Below, in pieces: positions 17,408-27,729 of a stretch of DNA of 64,000 bases. Made by a program: the position numbers and the translations under genes. Under the pieces are notes generated by a model, which saw only the letters and a program-made list of their open reading frames with translations, ran no database searches and was not told the DNA's origin. Numbering within the stretch: position 1 is the first letter of the stretch; every line of letters begins with the position of its first letter. Origin of the DNA: Psychrobacillus lasiicapitis (lineage in GTDB: Bacteria > Bacillota > Bacilli > Bacillales_A > Planococcaceae); the NCBI RefSeq assembly GCF_006861795.1, contig NZ_VDGH01000001.1, positions 314,117 to 378,116 of the forward strand. The letters are read 5' to 3'.

Positions 17408-18390
17408 GTATAAAAGTATTGCATCCAGGACTGCTAACAACAGTTCAAGACATCGGAAGATATGGTTCTCAGAAGTACGGAGTTATTGTTAGTGGTGCAA
17501 TGGACAGTTATTCTTTACGCCTTTCCAATATTTTAGTTGGCAATAAAGAGAACGAGGCTGCGCTCGAGATTACAATATACGGAACAACGCTTCAATTGGA
17601 AGAAGATACGTTAATCGCCATTACCGGAGGCGATTTTCTTGCGACGATTGATGGAAAAATTGTCCCTTTGTGGCGTCCTGTGCTCGTAAAGAAAAATGCT
17701 ATCTTAAAGTTCCATTCGGCCATTAAAGGAAGTAGAGCCTATATCGCTTTCGCAGGTGGCATAGATATCCCGCAAATGATGGGAAGTAAAAGTACATATA
17801 TCCGAGCGAATATTGGTGGATTCGAAGGCAGAGCTCTGCAAAAAGGAGATAAACTAAACATCGGTGTCAAAAGCACGCTTAGTGAAGCACTGCTCAAACA
17901 ATTAGATGATAAAAATGTCCCTTGGTCCGTTAATTTCAATGAACTAATAAACTTTAGACAAGAACCGATCATTCGTGTACTAAAAGGCACAGAGTTTGAC
18001 CGATTTGACAAAGAAAGCCGGCAAACATTTTTCCAACAACCTTATACGTTAACAGTTCAGTCGGATCGCATGGGATATCGAATAGAAGGTCCTCCTCTCT
18101 CACTTTCGGAGAAATTCGAACTATTATCAGAAGGTGTGACATTTGGTACAATTCAAATCCCACCTAGTGGTCAACCTATTATCCTAATGGCAGACAGACA
18201 AACTACTGGAGGCTATCCTAAATTTGGACAAGTAATTACTGCAGATTTACCAAGTTTGGCACAACTCCAGCCAGGAATGACCATTCGATTTAAGGAGGTT
18301 ACATTGAAAGAAGCTGAAACTGCTTTATTACAAAATGAACAGTTCATAAATAACGTAAAAACGGCTATACAATATAAATTATTTCATTAA
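17404..18390 (+). CDS. pxpC: 5-oxoprolinase subunit C (KipA/PxpC)
   Basis: The 328-residue protein of the biotin-dependent carboxyltransferase-like family (AHS2) has residues HPGLLTTVQDIGRYGSQKYG at the start, then SGAMDSYSLRLSNILVGN, ITGGDFLATIDG, and a C-terminal SDRMGYRIEGPPL and LMADRQTTGGYPKFGQVI. It is the partner of PxpB in 5-oxoproline hydrolysis, and overlaps pxpB by ATGA. A terminator follows at once. Confidence 0.94.
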   Translation: MSIKVLHPGLLTTVQDIGRYGSQKYGVIVSGAMDSYSLRLSNILVGNKENEAALEITIYGTTLQLEEDTLIAITGGDFLATIDGKIVPLWRPVLVKKNAILKFHSAIKGSRAYIAFAGGIDIPQMMGSKSTYIRANIGGFEGRALQKGDKLNIGVKSTLSEALLKQLDDKNVPWSVNFNELINFRQEPIIRVLKGTEFDRFDKESRQTFFQQPYTLTVQSDRMGYRIEGPPLSLSEKFELLSEGVTFGTIQIPPSGQPIILMADRQTTGGYPKFGQVITADLPSLAQLQPGMTIRFKEVTLKEAETALLQNEQFINNVKTAIQYKLFH

Positions 18391-18394
18391 ACAA

Positions 18395-18427
18395 AAAAAG
18401 TCCTCCAATCATTTTAGAGGACTTTTT
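18395..18427. terminator. Bidirectional terminator
   Basis: AAAAAGTCCTC pairs with GAGGACTTTTT around an 11-base loop. It lies between the convergent pxpC and kipR, with T-runs on both strands. Confidence 0.9.
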
Positions 18428-18428
18428 C

Positions 18429-19178
18429 TTATCTAACATATCCTAGTTTTTCGGATATTTCATTTGCAGCTGCCATTATTTTTTGAGAGAAAATCGCTTC
18501 GTTTTCATTCTGGTAATTCGCTTCAATTCCAGCAATACTAATTCCAGCAATAACTTCCCCTTTATAATTGAAAATAGGTGCTGCGATTGCTGATGTATGA
18601 TTTTCTAACTCTGAATGACTAATAGTATAGCCACTAGTTCTTGCACTTTGGATACTCTCTATCAATTGTTCTTTGTTAATAATTGTACCTATTGCGAAAG
18701 GTTCTAATTGGATATTTTCTAAATAACTTTCTATTTCCTCCTCCTGCAAAAATGATAATATCACTCTCGAGCAAGCCCCAGCATATAACGGACTTCTTCT
18801 ACCGATCGCAGTATACAAACGTACTTTTTGAAAAACATCAACCTTTTCAATATAAATCGCTTCATCGCCTTGTTTAACGATTAGATTAATCGCTTCTTTT
18901 AACTCTTTATGTAATGCTTGCATAATAGGATAGGCAATTTGACGAAGATCCAATCTCGAAGAAACCAGATTTCCGTAAGTAAGAAATAGTAGTCCTAAAC
19001 GATATTTTGAATCATCTCCTTTCTCTATAAAACCCATTTCTTCTAAAGTTAAGAGCATTCGATAAACCGATGTTTTGGGAATACTCGATAGTTCAATGAT
19101 GTCTTGAAATGACAACGCAGCATGCTCCATAAACAAGTTTAAAATATCCATTGAACGGACAACCGTTTTATTTTTCAT
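18429..19178 (-). CDS. kipR: IclR-type regulator KipR
   Basis: The 249-residue IclR family protein has an N-terminal winged helix (SFQDIIELSSIPKTSVYRMLLTLEEMGFIEK) and a C-terminal effector domain (AIGRRSPLYAGACSRVILSFL, SELENHTSAIAAPIFNYKGEVIAGISI). B. subtilis KipR represses the kip/pxp operon. Here it is downstream of pxpC in the opposite direction and overlaps the preceding EamA gene by 4 bp. It is therefore expressed from that gene's promoter, not with the enzymes it is expected to control. Confidence 0.88.
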   Translation of the reverse strand: MKNKTVVRSMDILNLFMEHAALSFQDIIELSSIPKTSVYRMLLTLEEMGFIEKGDDSKYRLGLLFLTYGNLVSSRLDLRQIAYPIMQALHKELKEAINLIVKQGDEAIYIEKVDVFQKVRLYTAIGRRSPLYAGACSRVILSFLQEEEIESYLENIQLEPFAIGTIINKEQLIESIQSARTSGYTISHSELENHTSAIAAPIFNYKGEVIAGISIAGIEANYQNENEAIFSQKIMAAANEISEKLGYVR

Positions 19179-20095
19179 ATGCTCTCCTTTATTTTGTTAT
19201 TTGTTTTTCTAAAGCTAAGAAGCTCCTTGTTCCCTCGATAATTAACGATTAAAATACTTAATCCCACCATTACTAATCCAATCAGAAGCAAATAAGTAAT
19301 TGGTTCGCCCAAAAATACAACTCCTAAAAATACAGCGATAATTGGAACAAGGAAAGTAAAAGCACCAACTTTACTTGCCTCCCCTTCATTAATCAGCTTG
19401 TAATAAATAATATAGGCTATTGGAATGCCAAAAACAGCGCCAAAACTGACTCCAAATAAGTATCTACCATTCCAAATAATATCCGACCAACTTTCAAAAA
19501 CAGTGCCGGTCCCTAATAAAAATGCCCCACCAATAATCGATTGTAATGAAACCATCCAATAAGCATCTAATCGATGGTTTACTTTTTTTACATAAATTAC
19601 GCCGAAAGCCCAACATACCGCAGTTACCAAGCCTAAAGCAACACCTATTACAGATACATGAAAAGTTAATCCATCCAGACTTACAACGACAATTCCTAGA
19701 AAACCAATGAGTAGTCCGATTATTTTAACTGCATTCATCTGTTCCCCTAACCAGATCCAAGCAAACAATCCTAAAAGCACCGGTTGAAAATAAACAAGAA
19801 TAGAAAACAATCCACCAGGTAAATAATTTAGCCCAACCGTTTGTATACCGAAAAACAAGATTGTATTAAATAAAGCCGTAATACAATACAAACGCCTATT
19901 TTCACGCCAATTAATCCTATCTAATCGTTTCAACAAAATAATTCCTAGTAAAGCCCCACCGATCACAGCTCGCATTCCCGCAAACAATAAAGGTGGAGTT
20001 GACGGTAATGTAAATTTATAAATCGGCCAACTGGCACCCCATAAAAAAACTAGAAATAAAAGCAACACAGTCGAATTGTTCCAAATTTTTTTCAA
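19175..20095 (-). CDS. EamA/DMT family exporter upstream of kipR
   Basis: The protein has about 306 residues and ten hydrophobic segments in two EamA repeats (first near LFLVFLWGASWPIYKFTLPS, second near ALGLVTAVCWAFGVIYVKK). The drug/metabolite transporter superfamily exports amino acids or metabolites. A TTG start at 20095 is proposed because AAAGGAAG lies 7 bp before it; a GTG ten codons earlier would place the ribosome site inside the gene. The 4-bp overlap with kipR shows an operon. Cargo is unknown. Confidence 0.8.
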   Translation of the reverse strand: MKKIWNNSTVLLLFLVFLWGASWPIYKFTLPSTPPLLFAGMRAVIGGALLGIILLKRLDRINWRENRRLYCITALFNTILFFGIQTVGLNYLPGGLFSILVYFQPVLLGLFAWIWLGEQMNAVKIIGLLIGFLGIVVVSLDGLTFHVSVIGVALGLVTAVCWAFGVIYVKKVNHRLDAYWMVSLQSIIGGAFLLGTGTVFESWSDIIWNGRYLFGVSFGAVFGIPIAYIIYYKLINEGEASKVGAFTFLVPIIAVFLGVVFLGEPITYLLLIGLVMVGLSILIVNYRGNKELLSFRKTNNKIKESI

Positions 20096-20329
20096 GCAGC
20101 AACTTCCTTTCCCCTTTGTACCCACTCTATTACTCCACTATACACCCAAAAAATAAAAGAGCCTACTAGAATTTTTCATGCTTTATACATGCTGAATACC
20201 GTTTTCAAGTAACTATTATGACACTATCGATATATTATTAAGAATTATCCCACAAATCTAGAATTTTCACGATTTAGTGTGTTAAAATGAATAAATGTTT
20301 AAATTAAATTGGAGGTTGGCATCAATATT

Positions 20330-21592
20330 ATGCAAGTAACAAACACAAAAACCATTCACGTAGAAAATGTACTTATTGCACATCAATTTTTAAAGGATGT
20401 GGTTGTACACACCCCTTTGCAAAAAAATGATTACTTATCAGAAAAATACGGAGCGACCATTTACATTAAAAGAGAGGATTTACAACATGTTCGTTCTTTT
20501 AAACTAAGAGGCGCTTATTACAAAGTTAAAACAATAGAACAAGAAGCAAGGGAAAAAGGAGTCGTTTGTGCTAGCGCTGGAAATCACGCACAAGGCGTAG
20601 CTTATGCATGCGCCCAATTGAGAATTTCGGCTAATATATTCATGCCGTTAACAACACCCAAACAAAAAATTGACCAAGTGAAAATGTTTGGTCGCGAGTA
20701 TGTGAAGATTACCCTTGCAGGTGATACATTTGATGATTCCGCAGCGAGCGCAACTGCTTTTGCAGAGACAGAAAACAGAATTTTCATCCATCCATTCGAT
20801 GACTTAGATATCATCGCAGGTCAAGGTACCGTCGCAGTAGAAATCATGAATGATATCGAAGAGCCAATGGATTATGTATTTGGCAGTATTGGCGGTGGCG
20901 GACTAATAGCCGGAGTTTCTACTTATATAAAGAACCTCTCGCCTTTTACGAAAATAATCGGTGTAGAACCGGCCGGAGCTGGAAGTATGAAAGCTGCTTT
21001 TGGAAATGAGGGGCCAGTTGTTCTAGAGACAATCGATAAATTTGTAGACGGTGCTGCTGTGCAATGCGCTGGAAGTTTAACTTACGAAACATGTAAAAAA
21101 TATGTAGATGATATCGTGCTCGTACCTGAAGGAAAAGTTTGTACAACTATTTTGGATTTGTACAATAAACATGCCATTATCGCAGAACCAGCCGGTGCAC
21201 TACCGATTGCCGCGCTCGACTTTTATAAAGAAGAAATCAAAGGAAAATCAGTTGTATGTGTCATAAGTGGTGGTAATAACGATATTGGTAGAATGCAAGA
21301 AATAAAAGAAAAATCGCTTATGTATGAAGGACTACTCTACTACTTTATCGTGAATTTCCCACAAAGAGCAGGAGCACTCCGCCAATTTTTAGATAAAGTG
21401 CTTGGACCAGAGGATGATATCACAACATTTGAATATACGAAGAAAAACAACAAAGAAAGCGGTCCAGCTCTAGTAGGAATCGAATTAAAACATAAAGAAG
21501 ATTATAATGGTCTTATTTCTCGATTAACTGAGAATGGATTTTCGTACAAAGAAGTAAATAAGGACAGTACATTATTTGACCTACTAATTTAA
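20330..21592 (+). CDS. ilvA: Threonine ammonia-lyase (biosynthetic)
   Basis: The 420-residue PLP enzyme deaminates threonine to 2-oxobutyrate, the first step to isoleucine. PLP lysine motif: RSFKLRGAYYKV; phosphate loop: SIGGGGLIAGV; Gly-rich CVISGGNNDIGRM. A C-terminal ACT-like regulatory domain (LYYFIVNFPQRAGALRQFLDKVL) suggests isoleucine/valine control. The start is uncertain: GGAGG at 20311-20315 is 14 bp from ATG 20330, and a TTG at 20309 touches that site. No T-box is seen upstream; a weak CodY-like run (AATTTTCACGATTTA, 20262) has too many mismatches to call. Confidence 0.93.
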   Translation: MQVTNTKTIHVENVLIAHQFLKDVVVHTPLQKNDYLSEKYGATIYIKREDLQHVRSFKLRGAYYKVKTIEQEAREKGVVCASAGNHAQGVAYACAQLRISANIFMPLTTPKQKIDQVKMFGREYVKITLAGDTFDDSAASATAFAETENRIFIHPFDDLDIIAGQGTVAVEIMNDIEEPMDYVFGSIGGGGLIAGVSTYIKNLSPFTKIIGVEPAGAGSMKAAFGNEGPVVLETIDKFVDGAAVQCAGSLTYETCKKYVDDIVLVPEGKVCTTILDLYNKHAIIAEPAGALPIAALDFYKEEIKGKSVVCVISGGNNDIGRMQEIKEKSLMYEGLLYYFIVNFPQRAGALRQFLDKVLGPEDDITTFEYTKKNNKESGPALVGIELKHKEDYNGLISRLTENGFSYKEVNKDSTLFDLLI

Positions 21593-21707
21593 CGTTAAGT
21601 TTGTTATATTAACGAATCAGCTATCTAGTCAGATAGATCAAAATTAATAGTAAATAAAAACTATTAAAATGTCACGTTTGATTTCTAGCAATATTTCCAC
21701 CAGTTTG

Positions 21708-21722
21708 ATATAATCATTATTG
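21708..21722 (+). promoter_or_regulatory. PerR-like box overlapping the katA promoter
   Basis: ATATAATCATTATTG matches the Per box TTATAATNATTATAA at all but three positions and contains a perfect TATAAT -10 (21709-21714). A repressor there would block RNA polymerase. It lies 35 bp before katA, a typical PerR target in B. subtilis. Confidence 0.7.
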
Positions 21723-21756
21723 AATTATAAAGATTCTAATCTAGGAGGAATTATTA

Positions 21757-23244
21757 ATGCCGGAAAATACAAAAAACAACAAATTAACGACTGCTGCAGG
21801 TGCTCCTGTAGTAGACAACCAAAACTCCATGTCTGCTGGTAGAAGAGGTCCACTTTTACTTCAAGACGTTTGGTTATTAGAAAAACTAGCTCACTTTGAT
21901 AGAGAAGTAATTCCAGAACGTCGTATGCACGCAAAAGGATCTGCTGCATACGGTAAATTTACCGTAACAAATGATATTACAAAATATACGAAAGCAGCAA
22001 TCTTCTCAGAGGTTGGAAAAGAAACAGACATGTTCGTGCGTTTCTCAACTGTAGCTGGTGAACGTGGAGCAGCTGACGCAGAACGTGATATTCGCGGATT
22101 CTCTATGCGTTTCTATACAGAACAAGGAAACTGGGATTTAGTTGGAAACAACACACCAGTATTCTTCTTCCGTGATCCTCTTAACTTCCCGGATTTAAAC
22201 CATGCTGTTAAACGCGATCCAAGAACGAATATGCGCAGTGCAAATAATAACTGGGATTTCTGGACTTCCCTTCCGGAAGCACTTCACCAAGTAACAATTG
22301 TTATGAGTGACCGCGGAATTCCAGCAACTTACCGTAATATGCACGGTTTTGGTAGCCATACATTCAGTATGATTAACGCGGACAATGAACGTGTTTGGGT
22401 GAAATTCCACATGCGTTCTCAACAGCCAATTGAGAATTTAACAGACCAAGAAGCGGAAGAACTAGTTGGTAAAGACCGTGAAAGTCACCAACGTGATCTT
22501 TTAGAAAATATCGACCAAGGCAACTTCCCTAAATGGAAAATGTACATTCAAGTAATGACAGAAGAACAAGCAAGAAATCATCCTGACAATCCATTCGATT
22601 TAACAAAAGTTTGGTACAAAGGAGATTATCCATTAATCGAAGTTGGAGAAATGGAACTAAATCGCAACCCAGAAAACTACTTTGCAGAAGTAGAACAAGC
22701 AGCATTTACACCTGCAAACGTAGTACCTGGTATTAGCTTCTCTCCAGACAGAATGTTACAAGGCCGTCTATTCTCTTATGGAGATGCACAGCGTTACCGT
22801 TTAGGTGTTAACCACCACCAAATTCCAGTTAACCAACCAAGATGCCCTGTTCACTCTTTCCATAGAGATGGAGCTATGCGTACGGATGGCAACCTAGGTG
22901 CAACACTTCATTACGAGCCAAACACTTATGGTCAATGGAAATCACAACCGGAATTCAAAGATCCTGCGCTAGCACTTGATGGTCCAGCGGATATTTACGA
23001 CTTCCGTGAAGATGATGACAACTATTTCGAGCAACCAGGTAAATTATTTAGATTAATGAGCCCTGAGCAACAACAATTATTATTTGATAACACGGGAAGA
23101 AACATGGCAGGTGTTGACAAACACATTCAGTTGCGTCACATTACTCATTGCTATAAAGCAGATCCTGCTTATGGTAAAGGTGTAGCAGAGGCATTGGATA
23201 TTCCATGGGGCGAAGTAGAAGCTGCTTTAGCTTTCGCTGACTAA
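21757..23244 (+). CDS. katA: Catalase KatA (clade 3, small subunit)
   Basis: The 495-residue haem catalase converts hydrogen peroxide to water and oxygen. The catalytic His58 (RRMHAKGSA) and Asn131 ([10 protein letters not shown]) are in place, and Tyr341 ([14 protein letters not shown]) is the proximal haem ligand. The length fits clade 3 enzymes with NADPH binding. TAGGAGGA precedes the ATG. The gene is monocistronic between a PerR-like box and a strong terminator. Confidence 0.97.
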   Translation: MPENTKNNKLTTAAGAPVVDNQNSMSAGRRGPLLLQDVWLLEKLAHFDREVIPERRMHAKGSAAYGKFTVTNDITKYTKAAIFSEVGKETDMFVRFSTVAGERGAADAERDIRGFSMRFYTEQGNWDLVGNNTPVFFFRDPLNFPDLNHAVKRDPRTNMRSANNNWDFWTSLPEALHQVTIVMSDRGIPATYRNMHGFGSHTFSMINADNERVWVKFHMRSQQPIENLTDQEAEELVGKDRESHQRDLLENIDQGNFPKWKMYIQVMTEEQARNHPDNPFDLTKVWYKGDYPLIEVGEMELNRNPENYFAEVEQAAFTPANVVPGISFSPDRMLQGRLFSYGDAQRYRLGVNHHQIPVNQPRCPVHSFHRDGAMRTDGNLGATLHYEPNTYGQWKSQPEFKDPALALDGPADIYDFREDDDNYFEQPGKLFRLMSPEQQQLLFDNTGRNMAGVDKHIQLRHITHCYKADPAYGKGVAEALDIPWGEVEAALAFAD

Positions 23245-23255
23245 TATAAAGTAAC

Positions 23256-23286
23256 AAAAGCACCGCAATTTGCGGTGCTTTTTATT
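23256..23286 (+). terminator. Rho-independent terminator
   Basis: AAAGCACCGCA pairs with TGCGGTGCTTT around a 3-base loop and leads into T-rich DNA. It ends katA. Confidence 0.9.
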
Positions 23287-23299
23287 ATTTTCCTTCTTG

Positions 23300-23908
23300 C
23301 TAAACTGACTTTTCCGGTGTAGTGAAATCATCCATAATTTCCACTACTTCTATTTTCCCATCAATTAACAATTCAGAAAGCTCGTTTTCTACATTTCCTT
23401 GCCAGTATTCTCTAGCTTGTTCGATTTTTTGAGAAAAGGGAACCCCATCCTCTTTTGGCAAAAGGTTTCCGTCTCCCTCAAAAGAATTACCATTAACTTG
23501 AAGTTTAACAATCTGCAAAACCTTCCGATTATAACTCTCAAATAATTCCTTCCATTTCATTACATCTTCATAGGTTTTTGTCGCATATAAACATGACAGT
23601 CTTGAAGGATATTGTGGATATTCTTGAAGCCTGACCATTTCAACAATTACTTCTCTTATCGCTCTTATTGTTTGATTTGCATAGTTAATTGTTACATCCG
23701 CATTTTCTTTATTCAGGGCTAAGCCAGCATTTGAATAATTCTCTTGTAAAATCTGAAAAAAATCTTCTCCTTTAGCATTTATTTGTTCTCTCTCAAAAAA
23801 GAATTGATATAGAGTATTTTTTTGTTTTTTATCAAAGCTAATTATTTGACCTAGCCTCATTTTCTTCCTCGTTACAAGATGATAAACATACAACTCATTC
23901 TCTTTCAT
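23300..23908 (-). CDS. DUF2441-like protein
   Basis: The soluble protein has about 202 residues. The N-terminal half ([21 protein letters not shown], and later [22 protein letters not shown]) resembles the DUF2441 family, in which a His/Arg and a short C-Y-A-T motif line a pocket. This is from memory and unconfirmed. ATG 23908 follows AGGGGAA and is preferred over an earlier start. It is the last gene of the padR-led operon, 29 bp after the esterase gene. The function is unknown. Confidence 0.6.
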   Translation of the reverse strand: MKENELYVYHLVTRKKMRLGQIISFDKKQKNTLYQFFFEREQINAKGEDFFQILQENYSNAGLALNKENADVTINYANQTIRAIREVIVEMVRLQEYPQYPSRLSCLYATKTYEDVMKWKELFESYNRKVLQIVKLQVNGNSFEGDGNLLPKEDGVPFSQKIEQAREYWQGNVENELSELLIDGKIEVVEIMDDFTTPEKSV

Positions 23909-23937
23909 GACCATTCCCCTATCTGTCTTCGCTTGGT

Positions 23938-25212
23938 TCACTCACTTACCTCTGTTGATGTTGTTTCTTTTAAAATAATAACGCCATCATAGGCCTTATT
24001 GGGTACCATTTCAATCGTATAAAACATTTTTAATAGCTTTTGCCAAGAACGAAAATCGTCCCCCACGTTCACCATTTTTTGTTTACTTTTTATAATGTCT
24101 AACAATTCCTTTGACTCACTTGCTTTTTCAAAATCGACGTAAAAAATATTTGGCTCTACTTCACGAAATGCATCAACCAAATCATTATGATTCTTTATCT
24201 TATAATTCTTTCGTTTATCTGATCCGCGGTTTAAGGCTTGAAAATTACTATTCATTAAGTCAGTACCGATTGCAAAATACTTGGCCCCATATAACTCATC
24301 TAAATAATTTCCCATCGATTTATAACCAGCTAATGAAGCCGACGTTTTTTCGATATGCCCATTATGTCCGGAGAAGAATACCTTCTCATGACCACGAGCC
24401 GCTTCCATTTCAACAATCCATTGCAAATTGTCTGCTAAGAACTGATCACGTAGTTGTTGGTAATCCCCCTCATTTAAAAATAGCTCTGTTCTTTGTTTCA
24501 TTAGTTGGGCGTATTGGAAAGCAAAGGCAAACATATCCGGCGATGAATGTTCGATATATGCAACTTTATTTGATTGCAGATCTAAAATGATATGATCTAG
24601 TACTTCATCAATTTCTTTCAGTTGCTTCGTTGATAATGTTCTCATCATATCATTGGAAGCAGATTCGAGTTGAACTGCATAGTTTTGTTCCTCATCCTCA
24701 TTAACAACTTTATAATAATCAAGCAGACCTTTTTTACTGTAATCATATCGCTGCATATCATTTCCATAAAAATATAGTTTTTCATCGCTACTAGCCATAG
24801 CGTTATAATCATGCATCCATTGAACAAGATCAATCATTTGCGCCGTTTTATAAATGCTATAATCAAGTGCGTTCACGGCTTCTTCTGCAGAACCATTTCC
24901 CTCTAAAATGTATTGATTAATTTCCTGTCCGCCACCAAAGTCCCCTTCTATTACAAACACACGCACATGTTCATTTTTGATTAATGTTTCAAATACATCT
25001 TTTTTCAATTCTTGTAGTTCTACATTCCCATGTGTTGCCTCTCCTAAGCCGATTATTGTTACATCATCTGGAATATTAATTTCTTTTACAGATGAAATAT
25101 ATTTTTCGGCTTCATCAAACACTTTATCGTTATTACTGCACGCCGATAAAACAATCATGAGACAAATAATAGCCAATAATAAAGTTTTCTTTTTAGAAAA
25201 ATACATCTTCAA
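23938..25212 (-). CDS. Erythromycin-esterase family lipoprotein
   Basis: The 424-residue protein starts with a lipoprotein signal ([16 protein letters not shown]), so it is anchored outside the membrane. The body has the EreA-type motifs [22 protein letters not shown] and [18 protein letters not shown], with the His and Glu residues of the metal-free esterase fold. Most members of this family do not degrade macrolides. The lipid anchor and a small-domain operon with a PadR regulator suggest that it acts on an extracellular compound that also serves as the inducer. That is an inference. Confidence 0.8.
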   Translation of the reverse strand: MKMYFSKKKTLLLAIICLMIVLSACSNNDKVFDEAEKYISSVKEINIPDDVTIIGLGEATHGNVELQELKKDVFETLIKNEHVRVFVIEGDFGGGQEINQYILEGNGSAEEAVNALDYSIYKTAQMIDLVQWMHDYNAMASSDEKLYFYGNDMQRYDYSKKGLLDYYKVVNEDEEQNYAVQLESASNDMMRTLSTKQLKEIDEVLDHIILDLQSNKVAYIEHSSPDMFAFAFQYAQLMKQRTELFLNEGDYQQLRDQFLADNLQWIVEMEAARGHEKVFFSGHNGHIEKTSASLAGYKSMGNYLDELYGAKYFAIGTDLMNSNFQALNRGSDKRKNYKIKNHNDLVDAFREVEPNIFYVDFEKASESKELLDIIKSKQKMVNVGDDFRSWQKLLKMFYTIEMVPNKAYDGVIILKETTSTEVSE

Positions 25213-25228
25213 ATCCCCTTGTTTATTA

Positions 25229-25795
25229 TTATTCTTTTAACATGGAATACTTTCGATAAGCTTTATAGAAACTGCTACCAAAGAAAACAACCATAAGAGC
25301 GGGAAGTGACCTCAAAAGAGCAAATGGAGTTTCAAATAAAAACGCTTTCCAAAATAAGGAACCTCCCATGTTCCAAAGACCTTCCGCTAAATATAATCCT
25401 GAATCCTTGTAAAGCGTATAAGAAAAAAACAAGAACACTATAGCTAAACTAGCTGAATAACCCATCCATCTTTTATAATAATTACTCGTTGACTCTCGAT
25501 CTGAGAAGATTTCATTTTGGTTATCCTCTTCTTTTTGCCAATAACGAATTCCACCAAGCCAAGGGCCATTTATATAACTCCAACCGAAGTCTTCGTATAT
25601 CCCTCTATAATCTTTAAACTTTTGCTTTGATAAATAATCTTGATAATCCAGTCGCAACACATATCTCTTGTCGGTTTTTTCAAAAGTGTATATACCTAAT
25701 CCACTAATATTTGTACAACGATAGCCCTTTTGTAATTGCTCGTTCAGCCATTGCTCTTCTTTTTCAATATCAAAAAACATCTTAAGCTTCTTCAT
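25229..25795 (-). CDS. DUF2812 membrane protein
   Basis: The protein has about 188 residues. The N-terminal soluble DUF2812 domain (KMFFDIEKEEQWLNEQLQKGYRC ... FDYQD/GWSYI-like pattern: IYEDFGWSYINGPWLGGIRYW) is followed by two hydrophobic segments (about 118-136 and 155-175). DUF2812 proteins are commonly paired with PadR regulators in Firmicutes. ATG 25795 follows AAAGGAAG, which lies inside the end of padR, so the genes are coupled. Its role is probably sensing or antimicrobial resistance. Confidence 0.85.
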   Translation of the reverse strand: MKKLKMFFDIEKEEQWLNEQLQKGYRCTNISGLGIYTFEKTDKRYVLRLDYQDYLSKQKFKDYRGIYEDFGWSYINGPWLGGIRYWQKEEDNQNEIFSDRESTSNYYKRWMGYSASLAIVFLFFSYTLYKDSGLYLAEGLWNMGGSLFWKAFLFETPFALLRSLPALMVVFFGSSFYKAYRKYSMLKE

Positions 25796-26099
25796 TTGAT
25801 TCACTTCCTTTGTACAAGGATAAAATATGCAATAACCTGTTTTGTTCCATTTTTAAAATGGCACTTCCTTCCTCAGTTATCATATAAACTTTTCTCCGAC
25901 CTGACTCTCCGACAGGTTCAATCCAACCATGCTTATTCAAGTTTTCAATCGCCCCGTATAATGTGCCAGCTGCTAAAATAACAGTACCGTTACTTATCTC
26001 CTCAATCTTCTGCATGACGGCATAGCCATGAAGCGGCTCACGCAAGGCCAGCAAAATATAATGCATCGTTTCAGACAACGGCAATAATTTATGTTTCAT
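25782..26099 (-). CDS. PadR family transcriptional regulator
   Basis: The 105-residue protein is a PadR-type winged helix: YILLALREPLHGYAVMQKI, GTLYGAIENLNKHGWI and GRRKVYMITEEGSAIL. It is the first gene of an operon with DUF2812, an esterase lipoprotein and a DUF2441-like gene. It most likely represses its own promoter, where paired dyads are visible. Confidence 0.92.
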   Translation of the reverse strand: MKHKLLPLSETMHYILLALREPLHGYAVMQKIEEISNGTVILAAGTLYGAIENLNKHGWIEPVGESGRRKVYMITEEGSAILKMEQNRLLHILSLYKGSESNEEA

Positions 26100-26110
26100 C
26101 TTCTCACCCT

Positions 26111-26170
26111 CTATTCAGTTCGACTATATAGTTCAACTTAATAAAAAGATAATACAGTTCAACTGAATAG
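26111..26170 (-). promoter_or_regulatory. PadR operator candidate with nested dyads
   Basis: CTATTCAGTT (26111-26120) is the exact reverse complement of AACTGAATAG (26161-26170). Between them AGTTCGACTATATAGTTCAACT holds a second dyad with TATA at its centre. The array is 12-70 bp before padR and covers the promoter zone. Self-repression is inferred. Confidence 0.6.
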
Positions 26171-26368
26171 TCAACAATATTTTCATAATTCGTAAAAGAA
26201 CTATACGTAAAAAGTTTAATAATAAGGAAGAACAATCTAAAAAGCCGCTTCTCTTATGTAAGGGAAAACGACTTTTTGGGTATTCTTATTTAATTAAATT
26301 CAAAATGAAACCCATTTTGAAAAGTGTGACAGATAGGTTTTTAATTAAAAGGTCAGCGTCACAAAATT

Positions 26369-26536
26369 TTAAGTGAAGAAAAAGTGATAAATCATTCCTA
26401 CAATAAATCCTAGTAATCCAGTTATTATATATGTGTTACCAGCTGCTTTTCTGTTTTTCTTGTTCCGCATATAAAGGCCTGCCATGATAAATCCAAGGCA
26501 ATACACCAGTAAAATAAATAGTAAAATAGGCTTCAT
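26369..26536 (-). CDS. Small two-helix membrane protein
   Basis: The 55-residue protein has one N-terminal membrane helix (PILLFILLVYCLGFIMAGLY), a basic loop (MRNKKNRKAAGN) and a second helix (ITGLLGFIVGMIYHFFF). AAGGTGAG precedes ATG 26536. It is on the same strand as paiA and 56 bp after it. A hairpin-like sequence follows at 26239-26277. The function is unknown. Confidence 0.65.
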   Translation of the reverse strand: MKPILLFILLVYCLGFIMAGLYMRNKKNRKAAGNTYIITGLLGFIVGMIYHFFFT

Positions 26537-26592
26537 ATTCTCACCTTACTTCTGATTTTAAGCTTCTTTCAGCCGATTCTATTTCTAAAAAG

Positions 26593-27589
<997 letters not shown>

Positions 27590-27612
27590 AATAAACTCCT
27601 TACTTTGCTTTT

Positions 27613-27677
27613 TGTTGTAAATACAACATTTATTATGGATTAAATTTACCCTATTTTTGTTGTATTTGCAACAAAAA
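27613..27677 (-). promoter_or_regulatory. Two MarR operator dyads
   Basis: The first is TGTTGT-AAAT-ACAACA (27613-27628). The second is TTTTTGTTG-N6-CAACAAAAA (27654-27677). Both share the half-site TTGTTGTA/TACAACA-like core and lie within 90 bp of marR. Autoregulation is inferred. Confidence 0.65.
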
Positions 27678-27729
27678 TGATTGCATACAATTCTATTTCT
27701 AAAGAATCACCTGAGCCCCCTCTACTTCT

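Noticed and set aside
20262-20276. CodY-like box before ilvA
   Set aside because: Five of 15 positions differ from AATTTTCWGAAAATT; such matches are common in AT-rich DNA.
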